Source: Auanema rhodensis (lineage: Eukaryota > Nematoda > Chromadorea > Rhabditida > Rhabditidae). From it: DNA of 64,000 nt. The DNA is taken from NCBI GenBank assembly GCA_964057225.1, contig OZ059900.1, forward strand, positions 24,133,638 to 24,197,637. Direction: 5' to 3'. Shown here in pieces: positions 1 to 12,200 of this stretch (position 1 is its first letter; the number at the start of each line of letters is the position of its first letter). Position numbers and translations under genes: made by a program. The notes under the pieces are model-generated. The model did not search any database. It was not told the DNA's origin and saw only the letters and a program-made list of their open reading frames with translations.

Positions 1-71
1 GCTCAAAATTGTTCGTACAACGTCTAGTTCCACTTTCACGACAAAAAAACAGGGGTTAGAAAATTAAGGAA

Positions 72-108
72 ATTAGCATATTCTGAGGGCACGCCCCTTA
101 TGGCTAAT
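72..108. other. Nested GC-rich dyad, one per monomer (copy 1 shown)
   Basis: Outer arms ATTAGC (72-77) and GCTAAT (103-108) are inverted repeats. Inside them GGGC (87-90) and GCCC (93-96) form a second, tight dyad around AC. The reverse strand of the core reads AGGGGCGTGCCC, the only GC-rich run in an AT-rich monomer. The element recurs every 342 bp. I saw only a few substitutions inside the core: C to T in the monomer at 11969, G to T in those at 23255 and 24965, and G to A in that at 33515. It could be a protein-binding site or a structure-prone site, but nothing in the sequence proves either. The inner and outer dyads are not perfectly concentric. Confidence 0.6.
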
Positions 109-251
109 ATTGATTAAATCGATTTTTGTTCATATGAGTCGTCAAATGCAACGAATTTCAGCGTGTTACATACTAAAATGAAGCATTTTACATGCTGAAC
201 ACTAGAAAAATACAAAAACACAGTATTTCCCATGAGAAATATTTTATCATG

Positions 252-263
252 CTGGAAAACCAG
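252..263. other. CTGG-AAAA-CCAG short inverted repeat (copy 1 shown)
   Basis: This is a 4-bp stem with a 4-base A loop, present in most monomers at positions 252-263. It is broken by substitutions in several copies: CTAG in place of CTGG in the monomers at 33515, 41381, 43775 and 46511; a changed right arm at 2737 and 5814 (ACTAG) and at 56429 and 62243 (AGCAG); and G252 in the monomer at 32831. Because both arms mutate freely and broken copies have been amplified, I see no sign of selection on it. Confidence 0.45.
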
Positions 264-3200
264 TTTTTGGAAATTTCGCTGTAAACAAGGTTTTGACTTA
301 CGATTTCATGTGTTCAAACTCATGCAATGTCAATGAAACCTAGCTCAAAATTGTTTGTACAACGTCTAGTTCCACTTTCACGACAAAAAAACAAGGGTTA
401 GAAAATTAAGGAAATTAGCATATTCTGAGGGCACGCCCCTTATGGCTAATATTGATTAAATCGATTTTTGTTCATATGAGTCGTCAAATGCAACGAATTT
501 CAGCGTGTTACATACTTAAATGAAGCATTTTACATGCTGAACACTAGAAAAATACAAAAACACAGTATTTCCCATGAGAAATATTTTATTATGCTGGAAA
601 ACCAGTTTTTGGAAATTTCGCTGTAAACAAGGTTTTGACTTACGATTTCATGTGTTCAAACTCATGCAATGTCAATGAAACCTAGCTCAAAATTGTTCGT
701 ACAACGTCTAGTTCCACTTTCACGACAAAAAAACAGGGGTTAGAAAATTAAGGAAATTAGCATATTCTGAGGGCACGCCCCTTATGGCTAATATTGATTA
801 AATCGATTTTTGTTCATATGAGTCGTCAAATGCAACGAATTTCAGCGTGTTACACACTAAAATGAAGCATTTCACATGCTGAACACTAGAAGAATACAAA
901 AACACAGTATTTCCCATGAGAAATATTTTATTATGCTGGAAAACCAGTTTTTCGAAATTTCGCTGTAAACAAGGTTTTGACTTACGATTTCATGTGTTCA
1001 AACTTATGCAATGTCAATGAAACCTAGCTCAAAATTGTTCGTACAACGTCTAGTTCCACTTTCACGACAAAAAAACAGGGGTTAGAAAATTAAGGAAATT
1101 AGCATATTCTGAGGGCACGCCCCTTATGGCTAATATTGATTAAATCGATTTTTGTTCATATGAGTCGTCAAATGCAACGAATTTCAGCGTGTTACAAACT
1201 AAAATGAAGCATTTTACATGCTGAACACTAGAAAAATACAAAAACACAGTATTTCCCATTTGAAATATTTTATCATGCTGGAAAACCAGTTTTTGGAAAT
1301 TTCGCTGTAAACAAGGTTTTGACTTACGATTTCATGTGTTCAAACTCATGCAATGTCAATGAAACCTAGCTCAAAATTGTTCGTACAACGTCTAGTTCCA
1401 CTTTCACGACAAAAAAACAGGGGTTAGAAAATTAAGGAAATTAGCATATTCTGAGGGCACGCCCCTTATGGCTAATATTGATTAAATCGATTTTTGTTCA
1501 TATGAGTCGTCAAATGCAACGAATTTCAGCGTGTTATATACTAAAATGAAGCATTTTACATGCTGAACACTAGAAAAATACAAAAACACAGTATTTCCCA
1601 TGAGAAATATTTTATCATGCTGGAAAACCAGTTTTTGGAAATTTCGCTGTAAACAAGGTTTTGACTTACGATTTCATGTGTTCAAACTCATGCAATGTCA
1701 ATGAAACCTAGCTCAAAATTGTTCGTACAACGTCTAGTTCCACTTTCACGACAAAAAAACAGGGGTTAGAAAATTAAGGAAATTAGCATATTCTGAGGGC
1801 ACGCCCCTTATGGCTAATATTGATTAAATCGATTTTTGTTCATATGAGTCGTCAAATGCAACGAATTTCAGCGTGTTACACATTAAAATGAAGCATTTTA
1901 CATGCTGAACACTAGAAAAATACAAAAACACAGTATTTCCCATGAGAAATATTTTATTATGCTGGAAAACCAGTTTTTGGAAATTTCGCTGTAAACAAGG
2001 TTTTGACTTACGATTTCATGTGTTCAAACTCATGCAATGTCAATGAAACCTAGCTCAAAATTGTTCGTACAACGTCTAGTTCCACTTTCACGACAAAAAA
2101 ACAAGGGTTAGAAAATTAAGGAAATTAGCATATTCTGAGGGCACGCCCCTTATGGCTAATATTGATTAAATCGATTTTTGTTCATATGAGTCGTCAAATG
2201 CAACGAATTTCAGCGTGTTACAAACTAAAATGAAGCATTTTACATGCTGAACACTAGAAAAATACAAAAACACAGTATTTCCCATGAGAAATATTTTATT
2301 ATGCTGGAAAACCAGTTTTTGGAAATTTCGCTGTAAACAAGGTTTTGACTTACGATTTCATGTGTTCAAACTCATGCAATGTCAATGAAACCTAGCTCAA
2401 AATTGTTCGTACAACGTCTAGTTCCACTTTCACGACAAAAAAACAGGGGTTAGAAAATTAAGGAAATTAGCATATTCTGAGGGCACGCCCCTTATGGCTA
2501 ATATTGATTAAATCGATTTTTGTTCATATGAGTCGTCAAATGCAACGAATTTCAGCGTGTTACATACTAAAATGAAGCATTTTACATGCTGAACACTAGA
2601 AAAATACAAAAACACAGTATTTCCCATGAGAAATATTTTATCATGCTGGAAAACCAGTTTTTGGAAATTTCGCTGTAAACAAGGTTTTGACTTACGATTT
2701 CATGTGTTCAAACTCATGCAATGTCAATGAAACCTAGCTCAAAATTGTTCGTACAACGTCTAGTTCCACTTTCACGACAAAAAAACAGGGGTTAGAAAAT
2801 TAAGGAAATTAGCATATTCTGAGGGCACGCCCCTTATGGCTAATATTGATTAAATCGATTTTTGTTCATATGAGTCGTCAAATGCAACGAATTTCAGCGT
2901 GTTACACATTAAAATGAAGCATTTTACATGCTGAACACTAGAAAAATACAAAAACACAGTATTTCCCATGAGAAATATTTTATCATGCTGGAAAACTAGT
3001 TTTTGGAAATTTCGCTGTAAACAAGGTTTTGACTTACGATTTCATGTGTTCAAACTCATGCAATGTCAATGAAACCTAGCTCAAAATTGTTTGTACAACG
3101 TCTAGTTCCACTTTCACGACAAAAAAACAGGGGTTAGAAAATTAAGGAAATTAGCATATTCTGAGGGCACGCCCCTTATGGCTAATATTGATTAAATCGA

Positions 3201-3420
3201 TTTTTGTTCATATGAGTCGTCAAATGCAACGAATTTCAGCGTGTTACAAACTAAAATGAAGCATTTTACATGCTGAACACTAGAAAAATACAAAAACACA
3301 GTGTTTCCCATGAGAAATATTTTATTATGCTGGAAAACCAGTTTTTGGAAATTTCGCTGTAAACAAGGTTTTGACTTACGATTTCATGTGTTCAAACTCA
3401 TGCAACGTCAATGAAACCTA

Positions 3421-3761
3421 GCTCAAAATTGTTCGTACAACGTCTAGTTCCACTTTCACGACAAAAAAACAGGGGTTAGAAAATTAAGGAAATTAGCATA
3501 TTCTGAGGGCACGCCCCTTATGGCTAATATTGATTAAATCGATTTTTGTTCATATGAGTCGTCAAATGCAACGAATTTCAGCGTGTTACACACTAAAATG
3601 AAGCATTTCACATGCTGAACACTAGAAGAATACAAAAACACAGTTTTTCCATGAGAAATATTTTATTATGCTGGAAAACCAGTTTTTCGAAATTTCGCTG
3701 TAAACAAGGTTTTGACTTACGATTTCATGTGTTCAAACTCATGCAATGTCAATGAAACCTA
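3421..3761 (+). repeat. 341-bp monomer carrying the array's only indel (first copy)
   Basis: The usual CAGTATTTCCCATG reads CAGTTTTTCCATG, which is one A-to-T change and one C deleted. The monomer is otherwise of the variant class with C171, C at the ATTT(T/C)AC site, G208 and C269. The following monomer (3762) has GC in place of AC after a shortened A tract, so the two together make a recognisable pair. The same pair recurs at 6498 and 6839, exactly 3,077 bp downstream, so both copies descend from one deletion event. Confidence 0.95.
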
Positions 3762-6497
3762 GCTCAAAATTGTTCGTACAACGTCTAGTTCCACTTTCAC
3801 GACAAAAAAGCAAGGGTTAGAAAATTAAGGAAATTAGCATATTCTGAGGGCACGCCCCTTATGGCTAATATTGATTAAATCGATTTTTGTTCATATGAGT
3901 CGTCAAATGCAACGAATTTCAGCGTGTTACATACTAAAATGAAGCATTTTACATGCTGAACACTAGAAAAATACAAAAACACAGTATTTCCCATGAGAAA
4001 TATTTTATTATGCTGGAAAACCAGTTTTTGGAAATTTCGCTGTAAACAAGGTTTTGACTTACGATTTCATGTGTTCAAACTCATGCAATGTCAATGAAAC
4101 CTAGCTCAAAATTGTTTGTACAACGTCTAGTTCCACTTTCACGACAAAAAAACAAGGGTTAGAAAATTAAGGAAATTAGCATATTCTGAGGGCACGCCCC
4201 TTATGGCTAATATTGATTAAATCGATTTTTGTTCATATGAGTCGTCAAATGCAACGAATTTCAGCGTGTTACATACTAAAATGAAGCATTTTACATGCTG
4301 AACACTAGAAGAATACAAAAACACAGTATTTCCCATGAGAAATATTTTATTATGCTGGAAAACCAGTTTGTGGAAATTTCGCTGTAAACAAGGTTTTGAC
4401 TTACGATTTCATGTGTTCAAACTCATGCAATGTCAATGAAACCTAGCTCAAAATTGTTCGTACAACGTCTAGTTCCACTTTCACGACAAAAAAACAGGGG
4501 TTAGAAAATTAAGGAAATTAGCATATTCTGAGGGCACGCCCCTTATGGCTAATATTGATTAAATCGATTTTTGTTCATATGAGTCGTCAAATGCAACGAA
4601 TTTCAGCGTGTTACATACTAAAATGAAGCATTTTACATGCTGAACACTAGAAAAATACAAAAACACAGTATTTCCCATGAGAAATATTTTATCATGCTGG
4701 AAAACCAGTTTTTGGAAATTTCGCTGTAAACAAGGTTTTGACTTACGATTTCATGTGTTCAAACTCATGCAATGTCAATGAAACCTAGCTCAAAATTGTT
4801 TGTACAACGTCTAGTTCCACTTTCACGACAAAAAAACAAGGGTTAGAAAATTAAGGAAATTAGCATATTCTGAGGGCACGCCCCTTATGGCTAATATTGA
4901 TTAAATCGATTTTTGTTCATATGAGTCGTCAAATGCAACGAATTTCAGCGTGTTACATACTAAAATGAAGCATTTTACATGCTGAACACTAGAAAAATAC
5001 AAAAACACAGTATTTCCCATGAGAAATATTTTATTATGCTGGAAAACCAGTTTTTGGAAATTTCGCTGTAAACAAGGTTTTGACTTACGATTTCATGTGT
5101 TCAAACTCATGCAATGTCAATGAAACCTAGCTCAAAATTGTTCGTACAACGTCTAGTTCCACTTTCACGACAAAAAAACAGGGGTTAGAAAATTAAGGAA
5201 ATTAGCATATTCTGAGGGCACGCCCCTTATGGCTAATATTGATTAAATCGATTTTTGTTCATATGAGTCGTCAAATGCAACGAATTTCAGCGTGTTACAC
5301 ACTAAAATGAAGCATTTCACATGCTGAACACTAGAAGAATACAAAAACACAGTATTTCCCATGAGAAATATTTTATTATGCTGGAAAACCAGTTTTTCGA
5401 AATTTCGCTGTAAACAAGGTTTTGACTTACGATTTCATGTGTTCAAACTCATGCAATGTCAATGAAACCTAGCTCAAAATTGTTCGTACAACGTCTAGTT
5501 CCACTTTCACGACAAAAAAACAGGGGTTAGAAAATTAAGGAAATTAGCATATTCTGAGGGCACGCCCCTTATGGCTAATATTGATTAAATCGATTTTTGT
5601 TCATATGAGTCGTCAAATGCAACGAATTTCAGCGTGTTACATACTAAAATGAAGCATTTTACATGCTGAACACTAGAAAAATACAAAAACACAGTATTTC
5701 CCATGAGAAATATTTTATCATGCTGGAAAACCAGTTTTTGGAAATTTCGCTGTAAACAAGGTTTTGACTTACGATTTCATGTGTTCAAACTCATGCAATG
5801 TCAATGAAACCTAGCTCAAAATTGTTTGTACAACGTCTAGTTCCACTTTCACGACAAAAAAACAAGGGTTAGAAAATTAAGGAAATTAGCATATTCTGAG
5901 GGCACGCCCCTTATGGCTAATATTGATTAATTCGATTTTTGTTCATATGAGTCGTCAAATGCAACGAATTTCAGCGTGTTACATACTAAAATGAAGCATT
6001 TTACATGCTGAACACTAGAAAAATACAAAAACACAGTATTTCCCATGAGAAATATTTTATCATGCTGGAAAACTAGTTTTTGGAAATTTCGCTGTAAACA
6101 AGGTTTTGACTTACGATTTCATGTGTTCAAACTCATGCAATGTCAATGAAACCTAGCTCAAAATTGTTTGTACAACGTCTAGTTCCACTTTCACGACAAA
6201 AAAACAGGGGTTAGAAAATTAAGGAAATTAGCATATTCTGAGGGCACGCCCCTTATGGCTAATATTGATTAAATCGATTTTTGTTCATATGAGTCGTCAA
6301 ATGCAACGAATTTCAGCGTGTTACAAACTAAAATGAAGCATTTTACATGCTGAACACTAGAAAAATACAAAAACACAGTGTTTCCCATGAGAAATATTTT
6401 ATTATGCTGGAAAACCAGTTTTTGGAAATTTCGCTGTAAACAAGGTTTTGACTTACGATTTCATGTGTTCAAACTCATGCAACGTCAATGAAACCTA

Positions 6498-6838
6498 GCT
6501 CAAAATTGTTCGTACAACGTCTAGTTCCACTTTCACGACAAAAAAACAGGGGTTAGAAAATTAAGGAAATTAGCATATTCTGAGGGCACGCCCCTTATGG
6601 CTAATATTGATTAAATCGATTTTTGTTCATATGAGTCGTCAAATGCAACGAATTTCAGCGTGTTACACACTAAAATGAAGCATTTCACATGCTGAACACT
6701 AGAAGAATACAAAAACACAGTTTTTCCATGAGAAATATTTTATTATGCTGGAAAACCAGTTTTTCGAAATTTCGCTGTAAACAAGGTTTTGACTTACGAT
6801 TTCATGTGTTCAAACTCATGCAATGTCAATGAAACCTA
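6498..6838 (+). repeat. 341-bp monomer carrying the array's only indel (second copy)
   Basis: It has the same substitution and 1-bp deletion as the monomer at 3421, and its left and right neighbours also match those of that copy. It is the duplicate produced by the 3,077-bp tandem duplication. From here to the end of the window the 342-bp phase is never broken again. Confidence 0.95.
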
Positions 6839-9232
6839 GCTCAAAATTGTTCGTACAACGTCTAGTTCCACTTTCACGACAAAAAAGCAAGGGTTAGAAA
6901 ATTAAGGAAATTAGCATATTCTGAGGGCACGCCCCTTATGGCTAATATTGATTAAATCGATTTTTGTTCATATGAGTCGTCAAATGCAACGAATTTCAGC
7001 GTGTTACATACTAAAATGAAGCATTTTACATGCTGAACACTAGAAAAATACAAAAACACAGTATTTCCCATGAGAAATATTTTATTATGCTGGAAAACCA
7101 GTTTTTGGAAATTTCGCTGTAAACAAGGTTTTGACTTACGATTTCATGTGTTCAAACTCATGCAATGTCAATGAAACCTAGCTCAAAATTGTTTGTACAA
7201 CGTCTAGTTCCACTTTCACGACAAAAAAACAAGGGTTAGAAAATTAAGGAAATTAGCATATTCTGAGGGCACGCCCCTTATGGCTAATATTGATTAAATC
7301 GATTTTTGTTCATATGAGTCGTCAAATGCAACGAATTTCAGCGTGTTACATACTAAAATGAAGCATTTTACATGCTGAACACTAGAAGAATACAAAAACA
7401 CAGTATTTCCCATGAGAAATATTTTATTATGCTGGAAAACCAGTTTGTGGAAATTTCGCTGTAAACAAGGTTTTGACTTACGATTTCATGTGTTCAAACT
7501 CATGCAATGTCAATGAAACCTAGCTCAAAATTGTTCGTACAACGTCTAGTTCCACTTTCACGACAAAAAAACAGGGGTTAGAAAATTAAGGAAATTAGCA
7601 TATTCTGAGGGCACGCCCCTTATGGCTAATATTGATTAAATCGATTTTTGTTCATATGAGTCGTCAAATGCAACGAATTTCAGCGTGTTACATACTAAAA
7701 TGAAGCATTTTACATGCTGAACACTAGAAAAATACAAAAACACAGTATTTCCCATGAGAAATATTTTATCATGCTGGAAAACCAGTTTTTGGAAATTTCG
7801 CTGTAAACAAGGTTTTGACTTACGATTTCATGTGTTCAAACTCATGCAATGTCAATGAAACCTAGCTCAAAATTGTTTGTACAACGTCTAGTTCCACTTT
7901 CACGACAAAAAAACAAGGGTTAGAAAATTAAGGAAATTAGCATATTCTGAGGGCACGCCCCTTATGGCTAATATTGATTAAATCGATTTTTGTTCATATG
8001 AGTCGTCAAATGCAACGAATTTCAGCGTGTTACATACTAAAATGAAGCATTTTACATGCTGAACACTAGAAAAATACAAAAACACAGTATTTCCCATGAG
8101 AAATATTTTATTATGCTGGAAAACCAGTTTTTGGAAATTTCGCTGTAAACAAGGTTTTGACTTACGATTTCATGTGTTCAAACTCATGCAATGTCAATGA
8201 AACCTAGCTCAAAATTGTTCGTACAACGTCTAGTTCCACTTTCACGACAAAAAAACAGGGGTTAGAAAATTAAGGAAATTAGCATATTCTGAGGGCACGC
8301 CCCTTATGGCTAATATTGATTAAATCGATTTTTGTTCATATGAGTCGTCAAATGCAACGAATTTCAGCGTGTTACACACTAAAATGAAGCATTTCACATG
8401 CTGAACACTAGAAGAATACAAAAACACAGTATTTCCCATGAGAAATATTTTATTATGCTGGAAAACCAGTTTTTCGAAATTTCGCTGTAAACAAGGTTTT
8501 GACTTACGATTTCATGTGTTCAAACTCATGCAATGTCAATGAAACCTAGCTCAAAATTGTTCGTACAACGTCTAGTTCCACTTTCACGACAAAAAAACAG
8601 GGGTTAGAAAATTAAGGAAATTAGCATATTCTGAGGGCACGCCCCTTATGGCTAATATTGATTAAATCGATTTTTGTTCATATGAGTCGTCAAATGCAAC
8701 GAATTTCAGCGTGTTACATACTAAAATGAAGCATTTTACATGCTGAACACTAGAAAAATACAAAAACACAGTATTTCCCATGAGAAATATTTTATCATGC
8801 TGGAAAACCAGTTTTTGGAAATTTCGCTGTAAACAAGGTTTTGACTTACGATTTCATGTGTTCAAACTCATGCAATGTCAATGAAACCTAGCTCAAAATT
8901 GTTTGTACAACGTCTAGTTCCACTTTCACGACAAAAAAACAAGGGTTAGAAAATTAAGGAAATTAGCATATTCTGAGGGCACGCCCCTTATGGCTAATAT
9001 TGATTAATTCGATTTTTGTTCATATGAGTCGTCAAATGCAACGAATTTCAGCGTGTTACATACTAAAATGAAGCATTTTACATGCTGAACACTAGAAAAA
9101 TACAAAAACACAGTATTTCCCATGAGAAATATTTTATTATGCTGGAAAACCAGTTTTTGGAAATTTCGCTGTAAACAAGGTTTTGACTTACGATTTCATG
9201 TGTTCAAACTCATGCAATGTCAATGAAACCTA

Positions 9233-12200
9233 GCTCAAAATTGTTCGTACAACGTCTAGTTCCACTTTCACGACAAAAAAACAGGGGTTAGAAAATTAAG
9301 GAAATTAGCATATTCTGAGGGCACGCCCCTTATGGCTAATATTGATTAAATCGATTTTTGTTCATATGAGTCGTCAAATGCAACGAATTTCAGCGTGTTA
9401 CATACTAAAATGAAGCATTTTACATGCTGAACACTAGAAAAATACAAAAACACAGTATTTCCCATGAGAAATATTTTATCATGCTGGAAAACCAGTTTTT
9501 GGAAATTTCGCTGTAAACAAGGTTTTGACTTACGATTTCATGTGTTCAAACTCATGCAATGTCAATGAAACCTAGCTCAAAATTGTTTGTACAACGTCTA
9601 GTTCCACTTTCACGACAAAAAAACAAGGGTTAGAAAATTAAGGAAATTAGCATATTCTGAGGGCACGCCCCTTATGGCTAATATTGATTAAATCGATTTT
9701 TGTTCATATGAGTCGTCAAATGCAACGAATTTCAGCGTGTTACATACTAAAATGAAGCATTTTACATGCTGAACACTAGAAAAATACAAAAACACAGTAT
9801 TTCCCATGAGAAATATTTTATTATGCTGGAAAACCAGTTTTTGGAAATTTCGCTGTAAACAAGGTTTTGACTTACGATTTCATGTGTTCAAACTCATGCA
9901 ATGTCAATGAAACCTAGCTCAAAATTGTTCGTACAACGTCTAGTTCCACTTTCACGACAAAAAAACAGGGGTTAGAAAATTAAGGAAATTAGCATATTCT
10001 GAGGGCACGCCCCTTATGGCTAATATTGATTAAATCGATTTTTGTTCATATGAGTCGTCAAATGCAACGAATTTCAGCGTGTTACACTCTAAAATGAAGC
10101 ATATCACATGCTGAACACTAGAAGAATACAAAAACACAGTATTTCCCATGAGAAATATTTTATTATGCTGGAAAACCAGTTTTTCGAAATTTCGCTGTAA
10201 ACAAGGTTTTGACTTACGATTTCATGTGTTCAAACTCATGCAATGTCAATGAAACCTAGCTCAAAATTGTTCGTACAACGTCTAGTTCCACTTTCACGAC
10301 AAAAAAACAGGGGTTAGAAAATTAAGGAAATTAGCATATTCTGAGGGCACGCCCCTTATGGCTAATATTGATTAAATCGATTTTTGTTCATATGAGTCGT
10401 CAAATGCAACGAATTTCAGCGTGTTACATACTAAAATGAAGCATTTTACATGCTGAACACTAGAAAAATACAAAAACACAGTATTTCCCATGAGAAATAT
10501 TTTATCATGCTGGAAAACCAGTTTTTGGAAATTTCGCTGTAAACAAGGTTTTGACTTACGATTTCATGTGTTCAAACTCATGCAATGTCAATGAAACCTA
10601 GCTCAAAATTGTTTGTACAACGTCTAGTTCCACTTTCACGACAAAAAAACAAGGGTTAGAAAATTAAGGAAATTAGCATATTCTGAGGGCACGCCCCTTA
10701 TGGCTAATATTGATTAAATCGATTTTTGTTCATATGAGTCGTCAAATGCAACGAATTTCAGCGTGTTACATACTAAAATGAAGCATTTTACATGCTGAAC
10801 ACTAGAAAAATACAAAAACACAGTATTTCCCATGAGAAATATTTTATTATGCTGGAAAACCAGTTTTTGGAAATTTCGCTGTAAACAAGGTTTTGACTTA
10901 CGATTTCATGTGTTCAAACTCATGCAATGTCAATGAAACCTAGCTCAAAATTGTTCGTACAACGTCTAGTTCCACTTTCACGACAAAAAAACAGGGGTTA
11001 GAAAATTAAGGAAATTAGCATATTCTGAGGGCACGCCCCTTATGGCTAATATTGATTAAATCGATTTTTGTTCATATGAGTCGTCAAATGCAACGAATTT
11101 CAGCGTGTTACACACTAAAATGAAGCATTTCACATGCTGAACACTAGAAGAATACAAAAACACAGTATTTCCCATGAGAAATATTTTATTATGCTGGAAA
11201 ACCAGTTTTTCGAAATTTCGCTGTAAACAAGGTTTTGACTTACGATTTCATGTGTTCAAACTCATGCAATGTCAATGAAACCTAGCTCAAAATTGTTCGT
11301 ACAACGTCTAGTTCCACTTTCACGACAAAAAAACAGGGGTTAGAAAATTAAGGAAATTAGCATATTCTGAGGGCACGCCCCTTATGGCTAATATTGATTA
11401 AATCGATTTTTGTTCATATGAGTCGTCAAATGCAACGAATTTCAGCGTGTTACATACTAAAATGAAGCATTTTACATGCTGAACACTAGAAAAATACAAA
11501 AACACAGTATTTCCCATGAGAAATATTTTATCATGCTGGAAAACCAGTTTTTGGAAATTTCGCTGTAAACAAGGTTTTGACTTACGATTTCATGTGTTCA
11601 AACTCATGCAATGTCAATGAAACCTAGCTCAAAATTGTTTGTACAACGTCTAGTTCCACTTTCACGACAAAAAAACAAGGGTTAGAAAATTAAGGAAATT
11701 AGCATATTCTGAGGGCACGCCCCTTATGGCTAATATTGATTAAATCGATTTTTGTTCATATGAGTCGTCAAATGCAACGAATTTCAGCGTGTTACATACT
11801 AAAATGAAGCATTTTACATGCTGAACACTAGAAAAATACAAAAACACAGTATTTCCCATGAGAAATATTTTATTATGCTGGAAAACCAGTTTTTGGAAAT
11901 TTCGCTGTAAACAAGGTTTTGACTTACGATTTCATGTGTTCAAACTCATGCAATGTCAATGAAACCTAGCTCAAAATTGTTCGTACAACGTCTAGTTCCA
12001 CTTTCACGACAAAAAAACAGGGGTTAGAAAATTAAGGAAATTAGCATATTCTGAGGGCACGCCCTTTATGGCTAATATTGATTAAATCGATTTTTGTTCA
12101 TATGAGTCGTCAAATGCAACGAATTTCAGCGTGTTACACACTAAAATGAAGCATTTCACATGCTGAACACTAGAAGAATACAAAAACACAGTATTTCCCA

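Larger units (their letters stand above)
1..342 (+). repeat. Representative monomer (unit 1) and its landmarks
   Basis: This entry sets the coordinate frame used below. Landmarks in order: variable C/T at 14; A7 tract 43-49; variable G/A at 52; ATTAGC at 72-77 and GCTAAT at 103-108 flanking the GC core; palindrome AAATCGATTT at 116-125, containing ATCGAT; CATATG at 131-136; variable T/C/A at 171; variable A/G at 208; variable T/C at 248; CTGG-AAAA-CCAG dyad at 252-263; variable G/C at 269; palindrome GAAATTTC at 270-277; TTCATGTG at 305; variable A/T at 336. The start point is arbitrary because a tandem repeat has no natural first base. Unit 1 carries C14, G52, T171, A208, C248, G269 and A336. 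There are 10 CpG in the unit, close to the number expected from its C and G content. Confidence 0.95.
2910..9137 (+). repeat. Nine-monomer tandem duplication, period 3,077 bp
   Basis: Bases 2910-6060 match 5987-9137 at an offset of 3,077 bp (8 x 342 + 341), and I saw no mismatch. Shared private markers include CAGTGTTTCCC with ATGCAACG in monomers 3079 and 6156; the 1-bp deletion in 3421 and 6498; AAAAAAGCAAGGG in 3762 and 6839; CAGTTTGTGG in 4104 and 7181; and TTAATTCG in 5814 and 8891. On the left the match ends at CACATTA (2737 monomer) versus CATACTA (5814 monomer). On the right it ends at TTATCATG versus TTATTATG. The absence of differences implies a recent event. Confidence 0.92.

Noticed and set aside
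12-28. CENP-B box (NTTCGNNNNANNCGGGN) at GTTCGTACAACGTCTAG
   Set aside because: The TTCG and the central A fit, but the essential CGGG half is TCTA. About a quarter of copies also lose the TTCG through C14 to T. No better match was seen on either strand.
241-251. TATA-like ATATTTTAT as a promoter
   Set aside because: It is A/T-rich satellite background repeated 187 times. There is no downstream gene and no supporting element.
1-342. Alpha satellite, because 342 = 2 x 171
   Set aside because: The sequence has no resemblance to alphoid DNA that I can recognise, and the two halves share only weak similarity. The length match is coincidental.
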